A DNA stretch of 7,251 nt from Methanomethylovorans sp. GTDB lineage: Archaea > Halobacteriota > Methanosarcinia > Methanosarcinales > Methanosarcinaceae. Every line of letters begins with the position of its first letter. Positions within the stretch are counted from its first letter, which is position 1. Below are positions 1-6,691 of this stretch, piece after piece. Position numbers and translations under genes: made by a program. The stretch lies in the NCBI GenBank assembly GCA_020854785.1, contig JAHFZE010000162.1, positions 1 to 7,251 of the forward strand, read 5' to 3'. The notes beneath the pieces are model-generated. The model was given only the letters and a program-made list of their open reading frames with translations. It had not been told where the DNA came from and ran no database searches.

Positions 1-922
1 CCAGTTTTTGCATTAGGAACTCCCGCTCTTTTTTGATCATTTCCCTGGACTCCATAAGATACCGGCTGTAGCAGCCACCTTCCATATTCATAAGGGCAGT
101 GCTCACTTCTTCTGCCACGCATCCCAGGTTCCAGGAAAGCCTTGCATTGTTAAGCAATGTTGCGATCTTTGCCGAAGCAACCCCAAAGCCCATTCTGATG
201 CCGGGAATTGCAAAAGCCTTGGTAAGGGAACGCTGGATGAAAAGATGGTCATTGGATTCCACAAGGTCCACAATGGTCTGTGAGGGATCTGCCAGTTCTA
301 TAAAAGCTTCATCAACGAAAAGGACCACATTATTTTCCCGGCATTTTTCAATGAGAGCCATGAGTTCTTCCCGACCGAATAGCTTACCTGTGGGATTATT
401 GGGATTACACACGAAAAGGAGCCTGGCATCCTTCAGGATATCATCGGGCACATCTGGCAGTAGGTCCTGTTCTATGTATCTGATCTCGGCTCCGAATATA
501 CTGCACTGCTGTTCATATTCACTGAAAGTGGGAGATGGAATGAGTACGATATCTCCTTCCTCTATTACGGTCTCTGCCACCAGGCGGATTATCTCTGAGG
601 AACCATTGCCCGGAATTATATTTTCCGCTGTCATCCCCTTCCCTATGAAACGGGCAGCTGCACTTCTGAATTCCAGGTAACGATTATCCGGATACTGGCC
701 CATCCTTTTAAGGGCGGTATATAAAATATTATCCATATCAAGCCCGGTGTATGGATGGTCAAAAGGAGTACCATATGGGTTAAGACTGGCACTTGCATCC
801 AGTAGTTGAGATTCCGGTATGCCGTATTGCTGAGATTTTTTTTTCACCAGACCTCCGTGTTTGCATGGCTGGACCTTTAGCAGATGTTCTCTGACCGGGA
901 TAAATTTTGTTTGTCTTGACAC
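1..922 (-). CDS. cobD: CobD-family L-threonine-O-3-phosphate decarboxylase, C-terminus cut by window edge
   Basis: PLP-dependent fold-type I enzyme that decarboxylates L-threonine O-3-phosphate to (R)-1-aminopropan-2-ol O-phosphate for the nucleotide loop of cobamides; cytosolic. About 307 residues are visible. Seen in order: an N-terminal PCKHGG motif (about residue 20), SLNPYG, GQYPDNRYLEFR, the glycine loop PGNGSSEII, CNPNNPTG, VDEAFIEL (aspartate for the pyridine nitrogen), and SLTKAFAIPGIRMGF with the Schiff-base lysine at residue 235 (codon 218-220) and the phosphate-contacting arginine. All PLP residues look intact. The start is taken as GTG at 920-922: an in-frame stop lies six codons upstream, no ATG is available there, and a GGCGAT near-match to the ribosome binding site lies four bases before it. 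HisC (histidinol-phosphate aminotransferase) is the main alternative; the PCKHGG motif and the adjacent paralogue with a cysteine-rich tail favour CobD. Whether this copy also has the tail is outside the window. Confidence 0.88.
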   Translation of the reverse strand, partial: MSRQTKFIPVREHLLKVQPCKHGGLVKKKSQQYGIPESQLLDASASLNPYGTPFDHPYTGLDMDNILYTALKRMGQYPDNRYLEFRSAAARFIGKGMTAENIIPGNGSSEIIRLVAETVIEEGDIVLIPSPTFSEYEQQCSIFGAEIRYIEQDLLPDVPDDILKDARLLFVCNPNNPTGKLFGREELMALIEKCRENNVVLFVDEAFIELADPSQTIVDLVESNDHLFIQRSLTKAFAIPGIRMGFGVASAKIATLLNNARLSWNLGCVAEEVSTALMNMEGGCYSRYLMESREMIKKEREFLMQKL

Positions 923-952
923 AGTTATCGCCTTTTTTTAGATAACTGGACC

Positions 953-963
953 TATATTAAGTT
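953..963 (-). promoter_or_regulatory. Candidate TATA/BRE element of the left cobD gene
   Basis: Read on the minus strand this is AACTTAATATA, about 31 bases before the GTG start at 922, a position suited to an archaeal TATA box with a very short leader. Nearly the same string precedes the other cobD paralogue at 2573-2584, which raises its credibility. No transcription data are available; this is inferred from sequence and position. Confidence 0.45.
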
Positions 964-997
964 ATTTAATTATGTTTACTCTAATTAAATTAAACTT
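959..997. repeat. AT-rich imperfect inverted repeat between the two cobD genes
   Basis: The left arm ATTTAATTA (964-972) is perfectly complementary to TAATTAAAT (982-990) across a 9-base spacer. The arms extend outward with AAGTT (959-963) and AACTT (993-997), interrupted by two extra bases on the right arm. It lies about 51 bases past the stop of the right cobD gene and about 37 bases before the start of the left one, and overlaps the candidate TATA element. It could be an operator for the left gene or, less likely with so few G-C pairs, an RNA stem ending the right transcript. Confidence 0.5.
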
Positions 998-1047
998 GTG
1001 TAAAGCTCCAGCTCCACGCTTTTTGTATACCAGAAGGATAATATGAA

Positions 1048-2538
1048 TTATAGCAAAGGCTTTATTATTAAATTCCAAGCCTTCTTTATATTATCCTCGG
1101 TATCGCCATCTTCCATGAGGATATCAAGTATTTGGCGGGCTAACCTGGGCTGATGTATATAGGTACAGTTCTCACAGCTCCATACTTTATTGCCGCTGGA
1201 TGCCACTATCCACTTGCCACCGGTGTGTTCATCCTCACAGGCATAGAAGGGACAAAAGCAGAAAGTACAATCCTGTCCATCAAAGTGGCATGGATAATAC
1301 TGACATGTGCCCCTGCTGGCCGAGGCAGCTCCCGCCACAGCACTTTCAATAGTAACTTCCAGCCGTTCCCTTGCATCCTCTTTACTGGTCTCAGTAAGAA
1401 CCTCACCTATAGCCTTCAGAAGGCTGTCGCTATCTTCCTGTAGACGCAGGCCGATCCTGACAAACTGTTTCTCTGCCTGGAAGAAGGAACTGCAATCCCT
1501 GATCAGATAACCCTTCGATGCAAGATTTTCTGTAAGGGTGCGCGAATCCATGAAAAGGTCCTTGACATCCACAAGAAGATAATTTGCATCCGACGGCTGA
1601 GGAGAAAAACCATAGATACGTCCTATGCGGTTGATCAAATAATTACGCTGGGACCTGATGATTTCCCTGGAATCTTCCAGGTATCCTGAATTTATACCAC
1701 CTTCCATATTAAGCACGGCCGTGCACAATACGTCTGAGTGTGCACCAATGCTCCATGGAAGGCGAGCATTGTCAAGAAGGTGGACCAGTTTCTCGGAAGC
1801 TATGCCATATGCAGCTTTAAGTCCCGGAATAGCAAACGCATGAGAGATGGAACGAACCACCACAATAAAATCATTATCGAAGACATGACCTGCAAGGGTC
1901 TGGGATGGATCAGATAGTTCGATACAGGATTCATCCACAATGAGCAGTGTCCTGTGTCCTGCACATCTCTCTGCAAAAAGCCTTAATTCCTTTCTGGATA
2001 TAAGGCGACCTCCCGGATTACCGGGATTTGATAACAGCACTACGCTGGCACAGGACAATACATCATCCTCTGCCAGCAGCAGTTCATGAAAAGGAAGAGG
2101 AATAACACGTGCCCCGAACAACACAGAATACCGGGTATACTCCGGAGGAGAGGGAAATGGAATAAGTATAATATCTCCTTTTTCAAGAGTGCATCCCAAA
2201 ACAAGCCTTATGATCTCGCATATTCCACTGCCTGGAATAATATTTGAATATGTTAGACCCTTTCCTAGAAAATCTGCTGCAGCATGTCTGAAGTCCAGGT
2301 ACCTGTTATCCGGATATTGGCCTATATGGTCTCTGGCAACATGCATCAGATCATGCAGGTCCAGAATATCTTCATGATGTTGGAAAACATTACCCTTGGG
2401 ATTGAGACGAGTGCTAAAATCAAATGTGTTCGTGTTTTGTGCATAGGTCTTTGCACGGAGCTCATCCTGAAGGACACCATGATGATACAGAGCGATAATA
2501 CTTGCATTTTCTTTAATAACTGCTCCTTTTTCCTTCAT
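1048..2538 (-). CDS. CobD-like protein lacking the PLP lysine, with cysteine-rich C-terminal domain
   Basis: A 496-residue paralogue of the gene to its left, similar in length to M. mazei CobD, reported as a bifunctional threonine kinase and threonine-phosphate decarboxylase. Residues 1-390 form the fold-type I domain: GQYPDNRYLDFR, PGSGICEII, NPGNPGG (Asn174), VDESCIEL (Asp202), and two C-terminal arginines (347, 361) expected to bind substrate. The Schiff-base lysine is His233 (codon 1840-1842), the following phosphate-contact arginine is Lys241, and the NPYG tyrosine is Lys48. Classical PLP decarboxylation is therefore unlikely. Residues from about 410 hold eight cysteines (412, 417, 424, 427, 429, 434, 455, 458) plus histidines, a small metal-binding module seen on archaeal CobD proteins. 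The start is ATG at 2538, because AAGGTGAGG lies just upstream with normal spacing; a GTG ten codons earlier has no such site. It may supply kinase, regulatory or partner function; which one is unknown. Confidence 0.85.
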   Translation of the reverse strand: MKEKGAVIKENASIIALYHHGVLQDELRAKTYAQNTNTFDFSTRLNPKGNVFQHHEDILDLHDLMHVARDHIGQYPDNRYLDFRHAAADFLGKGLTYSNIIPGSGICEIIRLVLGCTLEKGDIILIPFPSPPEYTRYSVLFGARVIPLPFHELLLAEDDVLSCASVVLLSNPGNPGGRLISRKELRLFAERCAGHRTLLIVDESCIELSDPSQTLAGHVFDNDFIVVVRSISHAFAIPGLKAAYGIASEKLVHLLDNARLPWSIGAHSDVLCTAVLNMEGGINSGYLEDSREIIRSQRNYLINRIGRIYGFSPQPSDANYLLVDVKDLFMDSRTLTENLASKGYLIRDCSSFFQAEKQFVRIGLRLQEDSDSLLKAIGEVLTETSKEDARERLEVTIESAVAGAASASRGTCQYYPCHFDGQDCTFCFCPFYACEDEHTGGKWIVASSGNKVWSCENCTYIHQPRLARQILDILMEDGDTEDNIKKAWNLIIKPLL

Positions 2539-2572
2539 GGACGACCTCACCTTGTCACTTATGCACACCTGA

Positions 2573-2584
2573 TATAATTAAGTT
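2573..2584 (-). promoter_or_regulatory. Candidate TATA/BRE element of the right cobD paralogue
   Basis: On the minus strand this reads AACTTAATTATA, about 35 bases before the ATG at 2538. It differs by one inserted base from the element at 953-963 in front of the neighbouring cobD gene. Placement implies a leader of roughly ten to fifteen bases that still includes the GGTGAGG ribosome binding site. Inferred from motif and spacing only. Confidence 0.45.
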
Positions 2585-2653
2585 TTTATCTTTGCTTCTG
2601 CTAAAACTATACACCAGTAACACAGGCAATCCAAGGTTCCAACTACAATATCC

Positions 2654-2661
2654 TGTATATG
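2654..2661 (+). promoter_or_regulatory. Possible TATA element of the AIM24-family gene
   Basis: TGTATATG lies about 36-43 bases before the chosen ATG at 2697, within the 158-base region separating it from the divergent cobD paralogue. The position fits an archaeal TATA box with a short leader, but the match is short and other AT-rich strings lie nearby. Confidence 0.3.
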
Positions 2662-2696
2662 GGATCGCTAGAGACCTGAGATTGCCAAAAGGAGAG

Positions 2697-3476
2697 ATGA
2701 ATATAGCCGATATTATTGATTATAAGATAATTGGTAACGATATGCAACTTGTGGAGATAGAACTGGACCCAAAGGAGAGCGTAAGGGCAGAAGCAGGTGC
2801 CATGATGTACATGGGACCCGGGATCAAAATGGAAACTTCGACCGGTGGAGGGTTATTGAAGGGTCTTAAAAGAACTATCACAGGTGAGAGTTTCTTTATT
2901 ACCAATTTTACTCACGAAGGAGAAGGTAAAGGCTATGTAGCCTTCGGAGCTCCCTATCCGGGAAAGATCATTTGCCTTGACCTAGCTCAACTAGGAGGCG
3001 GTTTTATCTGCCAGAAAGATTCTTTTCTGTGTGCAGCAAAGGGGATAGAAATCGAGCTGACTTTCACAAAGAAGATCGGAGCAGGACTTTTCGGAGGCGA
3101 GGGTTTTATTCTTCAAAGGCTTAGAGGTAATGGCCTGGCCTTTGTCCACGCAGGCGGAACGATCATAGAAAGAGACCTTAAAGCAGGAGAAGTAATAAGA
3201 GTTGATACGGGCTGTATATGTGCTTTTGCTGAAAGTGTTGACTATAACATTAGTTTTGTAGGAGGGTTCAAGAACGCACTTTTCGGAGGCGAAGGTGTGG
3301 TACTTGCAACTCTTAGAGGACCTGGAAAGGTATTCCTGCAGAGTCTGCCATTCTCCAGGCTTGCTGACAGAGTAATGGCCGCAGCAAGATACCAGAACCG
3401 CGATGAATCAACTGGTGTAGGTGGAATAGGAGGTAAATTCATCGGTGGAATGTTGGGAGGCGACAGATCCTTCTGA
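2697..3476 (+). CDS. AIM24 / TIGR00266 family protein
   Basis: A 259-residue protein of the widespread AIM24 (TIGR00266) family, whose biochemical role is not established in archaea. Recognised from the opening DYKIIGNDMQLVEIELDP, the ESVRAEAGAMMYM block, GLKRTITGESFFITNF, and two glycine-rich beta repeats, each with an LFGGEG core (LFGGEGFILQRLRG and LFGGEGVVLATLRG), ending in a glycine-rich tail GGIGGKFIGGMLGG. The fold is expected to be an all-beta barrel-like structure; no signal peptide or membrane helix is visible, so it is probably cytosolic. The ATG at 2697 is chosen because GGAGAG directly precedes it and family members begin close to the YKIIG block. An in-frame TTG at 2592 would add 35 residues with no family resemblance, overlapping the promoter region. 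It diverges from the cobD paralogue; nothing links their functions. Confidence 0.88.
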   Translation: MNIADIIDYKIIGNDMQLVEIELDPKESVRAEAGAMMYMGPGIKMETSTGGGLLKGLKRTITGESFFITNFTHEGEGKGYVAFGAPYPGKIICLDLAQLGGGFICQKDSFLCAAKGIEIELTFTKKIGAGLFGGEGFILQRLRGNGLAFVHAGGTIIERDLKAGEVIRVDTGCICAFAESVDYNISFVGGFKNALFGGEGVVLATLRGPGKVFLQSLPFSRLADRVMAAARYQNRDESTGVGGIGGKFIGGMLGGDRSF

Positions 3477-3539
3477 AAAGTAAAATAGAAAGATACAAAA
3501 AGATGAACTGAGAAATGTCTATACAGAGGTGCGTAGGGA

Positions 3540-4193
3540 GTGAGAATTTTCGCAATTGCTGATCCTCATGGGAACTATTCGAAGATAAAGGGTCTTCTGG
3601 AACAAGCCGGTGAAATAGATCTTGTTCTTGTGGCAGGGGACATTACTAACTTTGGACCAGATGAGAAAGCATTGGAACTTTTCGAGCTTTTCGATGTACC
3701 CGTGCTGGCAGTGCCCGGGAACTGTGACCATCCCTCTATACTGGATTTGCTTGACAGTTCAAAGGCAGTGAACCTTCACCATAGGTCCTATACGATGTAT
3801 GATACTGTGTTCATAGGTTCAGGTGGCTCCAATCCAACTCCTTTCTGCACACCTTTCGAAATGCAGGAGTGCGATATCGGATCAGGGCTTGAAGAAATGA
3901 TGGAAGCTGCAGAAAATGATAAAATGGATACAGTATTACTTACTCATGCTCCCCCGTATGGAGTTCTGGACGAGATCCCATCCGGCCATGTGGGATGCAC
4001 ATCTTTCTCAGACTTCATCGGAAGAGCAAAGCTCATTGTCTGCGGGCATATACACGAAGCCAGAGGGGTGGTCAGTACAAAAGGTACTGTAGTTGTAAAC
4101 CCAGGGATGGCAGCTTCCGGATATGCTGCGCTTATAGAGATGAACGAAGATGAACAGAAAAATAAGATCGAAGTCCAACTTCTGCATTTTTGA
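3540..4193 (+). CDS. Calcineurin-like metallophosphoesterase (Icc/YfcE type)
   Basis: A 217-residue single-domain phosphoesterase, expected to hold two divalent metals and cleave phosphomonoesters or phosphodiesters; the substrate is unknown. All signature motifs are present: ADPHG with Asp8 and His10, GDITNFG with Asp34, PGNCDH with Asn61 and His64, THAPPYG with His136, and CGHIHEARG with His170 and His172. The length matches small archaeal phosphoesterases related to COG2129. It starts with GTG at 3540; GAGGTG about ten bases upstream is a good ribosome binding site, and no other start is near. It follows the AIM24-family gene by 63 bases and precedes the lipoprotein gene by 50 bases, so it may share a transcript. 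No signal peptide is seen, which implies a cytosolic enzyme. Confidence 0.9.
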   Translation: MRIFAIADPHGNYSKIKGLLEQAGEIDLVLVAGDITNFGPDEKALELFELFDVPVLAVPGNCDHPSILDLLDSSKAVNLHHRSYTMYDTVFIGSGGSNPTPFCTPFEMQECDIGSGLEEMMEAAENDKMDTVLLTHAPPYGVLDEIPSGHVGCTSFSDFIGRAKLIVCGHIHEARGVVSTKGTVVVNPGMAASGYAALIEMNEDEQKNKIEVQLLHF

Positions 4194-4243
4194 AGTGAAA
4201 GTTTATTAGGTAATGACTTTTAATGTATAGACAGGTGACAGGG

Positions 4244-4780
4244 ATGAAAATAAAAGTTCTCGTCTTATTGTTTGTACTGTCTGCTGTCGTGTTGTCTGGC
4301 TGTACCGGCGACAATGCAACAGATGGTAAAGTGAATGTAACAGATGGTGTAAATGATACTGTCGATGAAAATGGTATTGAAGATGTCATTAACGGGAATG
4401 AAAGTGATATATCCCCTGACATAACAGAACAAAACCATACTGAGACCTCAGAGCAGCCAACAGTTGATGTGCCTGCTGAAGGTACTGTGCCTCAGGGACC
4501 ACAGATCATTGATACAGGAGTACCACGGACTTACACCATACGCCTGGAAAAATTCCTCTCCACTCCCAATACCCTGCAGGTGGCACCTGAAGATACTGTG
4601 TTCTGGATCAATTTTAATGACCCCGTCAGAGCCTTTACTATTGTGAGCGAGAATGGCCTTTGGGAAAATCGGTCCATAGGTTACAGGCAGTCTTTCGGCT
4701 ATACATTTAATGAAACAGGCACGTACAATTACAGTATTATGGGCTTCCCCAGAATGAGTGGGACCATTATAGTTAAATAA
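4244..4780 (+). CDS. Surface lipoprotein with cupredoxin-like domain lacking copper ligands
   Basis: A 178-residue predicted exported lipoprotein. Residues 1-19 form a hydrophobic signal ending in the lipobox LSGC, with Cys20 as the likely lipid-modified residue. Residues 21-90 are a low-complexity linker rich in Asp, Asn, Thr and Glu. Residues 95-178 resemble a plastocyanin/cupredoxin-like beta sandwich: a TVFWINFNDP strand, a GYRQSFGYTFNETGTYNYSI segment and a final SGTIIV strand. The four positions that bind type 1 copper in such proteins appear as Phe131, Ile165, Phe168 and Met171, so only the methionine is kept. Eight N-X-S/T sequons suggest N-glycosylation on the cell surface. The start at ATG 4244 is favoured by AGGTGA five bases upstream; an ATG at 4223 would add seven polar residues. 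Function is unknown; a structural or protein-binding role is possible. Confidence 0.78.
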   Translation: MKIKVLVLLFVLSAVVLSGCTGDNATDGKVNVTDGVNDTVDENGIEDVINGNESDISPDITEQNHTETSEQPTVDVPAEGTVPQGPQIIDTGVPRTYTIRLEKFLSTPNTLQVAPEDTVFWINFNDPVRAFTIVSENGLWENRSIGYRQSFGYTFNETGTYNYSIMGFPRMSGTIIVK

Positions 4781-4803
4781 TAACAGTCATTCGATTGGGA
4801 CCG

Positions 4804-5967
4804 ATGAAGACCAGGACTATTCAAGAAGGTTGTACCCGGGCGTTGGTCCCTCTGGTTCCAGATGGCGGGCAGCTGTCCATCTCTTCTGCAAGTGTATTCT
4901 ATAATCCGGAAATGGAACTGAACCGGGATCTGTCAGTAGCATCTATTGCTGCTTATTCTGAGCTCATGTCATCTCGCAGACATCTGGAACTGACAGACAT
5001 CACCTATGTGGACGCCCTTTCAGCTTCCGGTATTCGAGGACTACGGATAGCAAAAGAGGTAGGTGTCAATGTCACACTTAATGACTGGAGCGAAGAGGCA
5101 TATAACCTGATAAGGGAAAATACGGCACTCAATGACCTTACCAATAAAGTGAGAACATGTCTTGGCAATGCTAATGTTTTGTTACATAAAGAACGGTATG
5201 ATATAGTAGATATAGACCCATTTGGATCACCAACTACTTACCTTGATGCTGCATCGAGTTCAGCCATAAATATGCTTGCTGTTACAGCTACGGACACTGC
5301 GCCACTCTGTGGAGCGCACCTGAATTCCGGTATCCGGAAATATAGTGCTGTACCTTTGAACGTGGAATATCACAGTGAAATGGGATTGCGCATCCTTCTT
5401 GGTATGATAGCAAGAGACCTCGCAAGACATGAGAAGGCCATGCACCCTCTGTTCTGCCATGCCACCAGGCATTATGTTCGGACCTATCTTGAAGTAAAAA
5501 AAGGTGCAAATAATACAGATAAATGCTTAAAGTATCTGGGATTCATAGCACATTGTACTAAATGTGCGGCTAGGTCAGTCCATTATGGGCTGGCAGTACA
5601 TATACCTGAAAAATGCAAGGTCTGTGGAGATAATATAAGTATTGCAGGCCCATTATGGCTTGGTCCTCTGCACAACAGAGAATTTTGTGACTCGGTGTTG
5701 ATCCAACTTACGAAACGGGAACTTGGAAAGAAAGAGCATGCATTAAAGATAGTTGAACTGTGCAGGAATGAATTGGATATACCTACTTTTTATGATCAGC
5801 ATCTTCTGACAAAAAAACTGGGAATATCTGCTATGCCCATGAAAGAGCTGCTTAAGGAGTTAAAAGCAAATGGATTCAAGGCTTCAAGGACACATTTCAG
5901 CGGAACATCGTTCAAAACTAATGCAGGACTAGAGGGAATATTAGACACTCTGAGAAGATTTCGATAA
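4804..5967 (+). CDS. trm1: tRNA (guanine(26)-N(2))-dimethyltransferase Trm1
   Basis: SAM-dependent enzyme that dimethylates the N2 of guanine 26 in tRNA, between the D and anticodon stems. The 387-residue product has the family layout: an N-terminal segment with SVFYNPEMELNRDLS, a Rossmann SAM-binding motif DALSASGIRGLRIAKE (about 70-85), an acidic NDWSE turn, the catalytic DPFGSP (138-143) in VDIDPFGSPTTYLDAA, then VTATDTAPLCGAH and a C-terminal domain with a zinc-binding set of four cysteines (251, 254, 271, 274). Its length is normal for archaeal Trm1. The ATG at 4804 is chosen over an in-frame TTG nine bases earlier; neither has a strong ribosome binding site. It follows the lipoprotein gene by 23 bases, so it may be co-transcribed, though no functional link is evident. 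Confidence 0.95.
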   Translation: MKTRTIQEGCTRALVPLVPDGGQLSISSASVFYNPEMELNRDLSVASIAAYSELMSSRRHLELTDITYVDALSASGIRGLRIAKEVGVNVTLNDWSEEAYNLIRENTALNDLTNKVRTCLGNANVLLHKERYDIVDIDPFGSPTTYLDAASSSAINMLAVTATDTAPLCGAHLNSGIRKYSAVPLNVEYHSEMGLRILLGMIARDLARHEKAMHPLFCHATRHYVRTYLEVKKGANNTDKCLKYLGFIAHCTKCAARSVHYGLAVHIPEKCKVCGDNISIAGPLWLGPLHNREFCDSVLIQLTKRELGKKEHALKIVELCRNELDIPTFYDQHLLTKKLGISAMPMKELLKELKANGFKASRTHFSGTSFKTNAGLEGILDTLRRFR

Positions 5968-6084
5968 ATATAAATATCTTCACATGGATATGATTACATA
6001 AAGTAATATACAATAAAATAGATAGAAATCACTGGATAATTCTCTTCTAATTCACGGGACCGATCATAAAAAGAGAGAGAAATT
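5968..6084 (+). promoter_or_regulatory. AT-rich intergenic region, probable promoter of the winged-helix gene
   Basis: This 117-base gap is strongly AT-rich. Two TATA-like strings are visible, ATATAAATATC right after the trm1 stop (5968-5978) and AATATA near 6005-6010; the second would give a leader of about 50 bases. A purine-rich AGAGAGAG tract about eight bases before the ATG at 6085 is the likely ribosome binding site. I see no convincing hairpin terminator for trm1. Confidence 0.4.
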
Positions 6085-6678
6085 ATGGCTAAAGAATATG
6101 CTGAGCAACTATTCCTTCAGGAAAAACCGACGTTGGCACTCCTTGCTATCTGGTCGTTCCAGAAAACGTATGCTTCTGTGATCACTAAAGAGATCAATTC
6201 GACATTTGCACACACTACGAAGATCCTCTCAAAAATGGAAGAACATGGGTTGGTAAAATTTACGATGGAAGGAAGGGTTAAATATGTAGAGCTTACTGAT
6301 TCAGGTTTTAAGGTAGTGGAGGCTCTCAAAAACCTTATTATTGCCCTGGAAGGAGAACTGCCAGAAGGAATTGGTCCTGTGGAAGATGGAAGTATTGAAG
6401 ATCCGGCCAGCAGTAGGCAAGAGGTCTTTATAGACCATGAGCAGAACCAAGATGCATACGAAAAGATCAAAAGGCTGAATGATACTATTATTTCCATTTA
6501 CAATGAATTGATCGTTAGTGGGGCAGACAGAGAAACCGTTATAAGAAGACTGGGACCTTTCAAAAGGGATCTTAAGAAGATCGAGAACATTATGCAGGAA
6601 TATCACGCTATCGACGACGCTACACTGGAGTACTTTATTGAAACAAAGGATCTTCTCGAGTCGCTTATAAATCAGTAA
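6085..6678 (+). CDS. Winged-helix (MarR-like) protein with helical C-terminal half
   Basis: A 197-residue probable DNA-binding protein. Residues 12-85 form a winged helix-turn-helix: a helix around LALLAIWSF, a recognition helix around AHTTKILSKMEEHGLV, and a basic wing FTMEGRVKYVELTDSGFKVVEAL, the typical MarR/PadR-like ending. Residues 90-120 are an acidic, proline-containing linker. Residues 120-197 are predicted to be helical with heptad-like hydrophobic spacing (YEKIKRLNDTIISIYNELI, FKRDLKKIENIM), probably for dimerisation or partner binding. No ligand-binding domain is recognisable. Its stop is 13 bases before the start of the DUF2110-like gene, so both are probably on one mRNA. It could regulate its own operon or be a general transcription accessory factor; the sequence does not decide. 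Confidence 0.75.
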   Translation: MAKEYAEQLFLQEKPTLALLAIWSFQKTYASVITKEINSTFAHTTKILSKMEEHGLVKFTMEGRVKYVELTDSGFKVVEALKNLIIALEGELPEGIGPVEDGSIEDPASSRQEVFIDHEQNQDAYEKIKRLNDTIISIYNELIVSGADRETVIRRLGPFKRDLKKIENIMQEYHAIDDATLEYFIETKDLLESLINQ

Positions 6679-6691
6679 GAGATCAAAAGAT

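Noticed and set aside
99..680. Plus-strand open frame of 193 codons opposite the left cobD gene
   Set aside because: It is the antisense shadow of a clear CobD coding frame; its translation is serine- and arginine-rich with no recognisable motif and no ribosome binding site.
1002..1025. AAAGC...GCTTTTTG hairpin as a terminator
   Set aside because: Only a five-base stem with an 11-base loop, and the T-run is on the plus strand, where no gene ends; on the minus strand there is no T-run after it.
923..1047. Cobalamin riboswitch between the cobD genes
   Set aside because: The gap is only 125 bases, very AT-rich, and shows no B12-box-like conserved core.
1..2538. Histidinol-phosphate aminotransferase (HisC) as the identity of the two PLP-fold genes
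   Set aside because: The fold is shared, but the PCKHGG-type N-terminus of the left copy and the fused cysteine-rich domain of the right copy fit archaeal CobD, and no other histidine gene is nearby.
2539..2568. Ten-codon upstream extension of the right CobD paralogue from GTG
   Set aside because: The GGTGAGG ribosome binding site lies inside this extension at the right distance for the ATG at 2538, and the extra residues have no counterpart in the left paralogue.
2592..2696. N-terminal extension of the AIM24-family protein from a TTG codon
   Set aside because: The added 35 residues do not resemble the family, they cover the region where the promoter should be, and a purine-rich site sits before the ATG at 2697.
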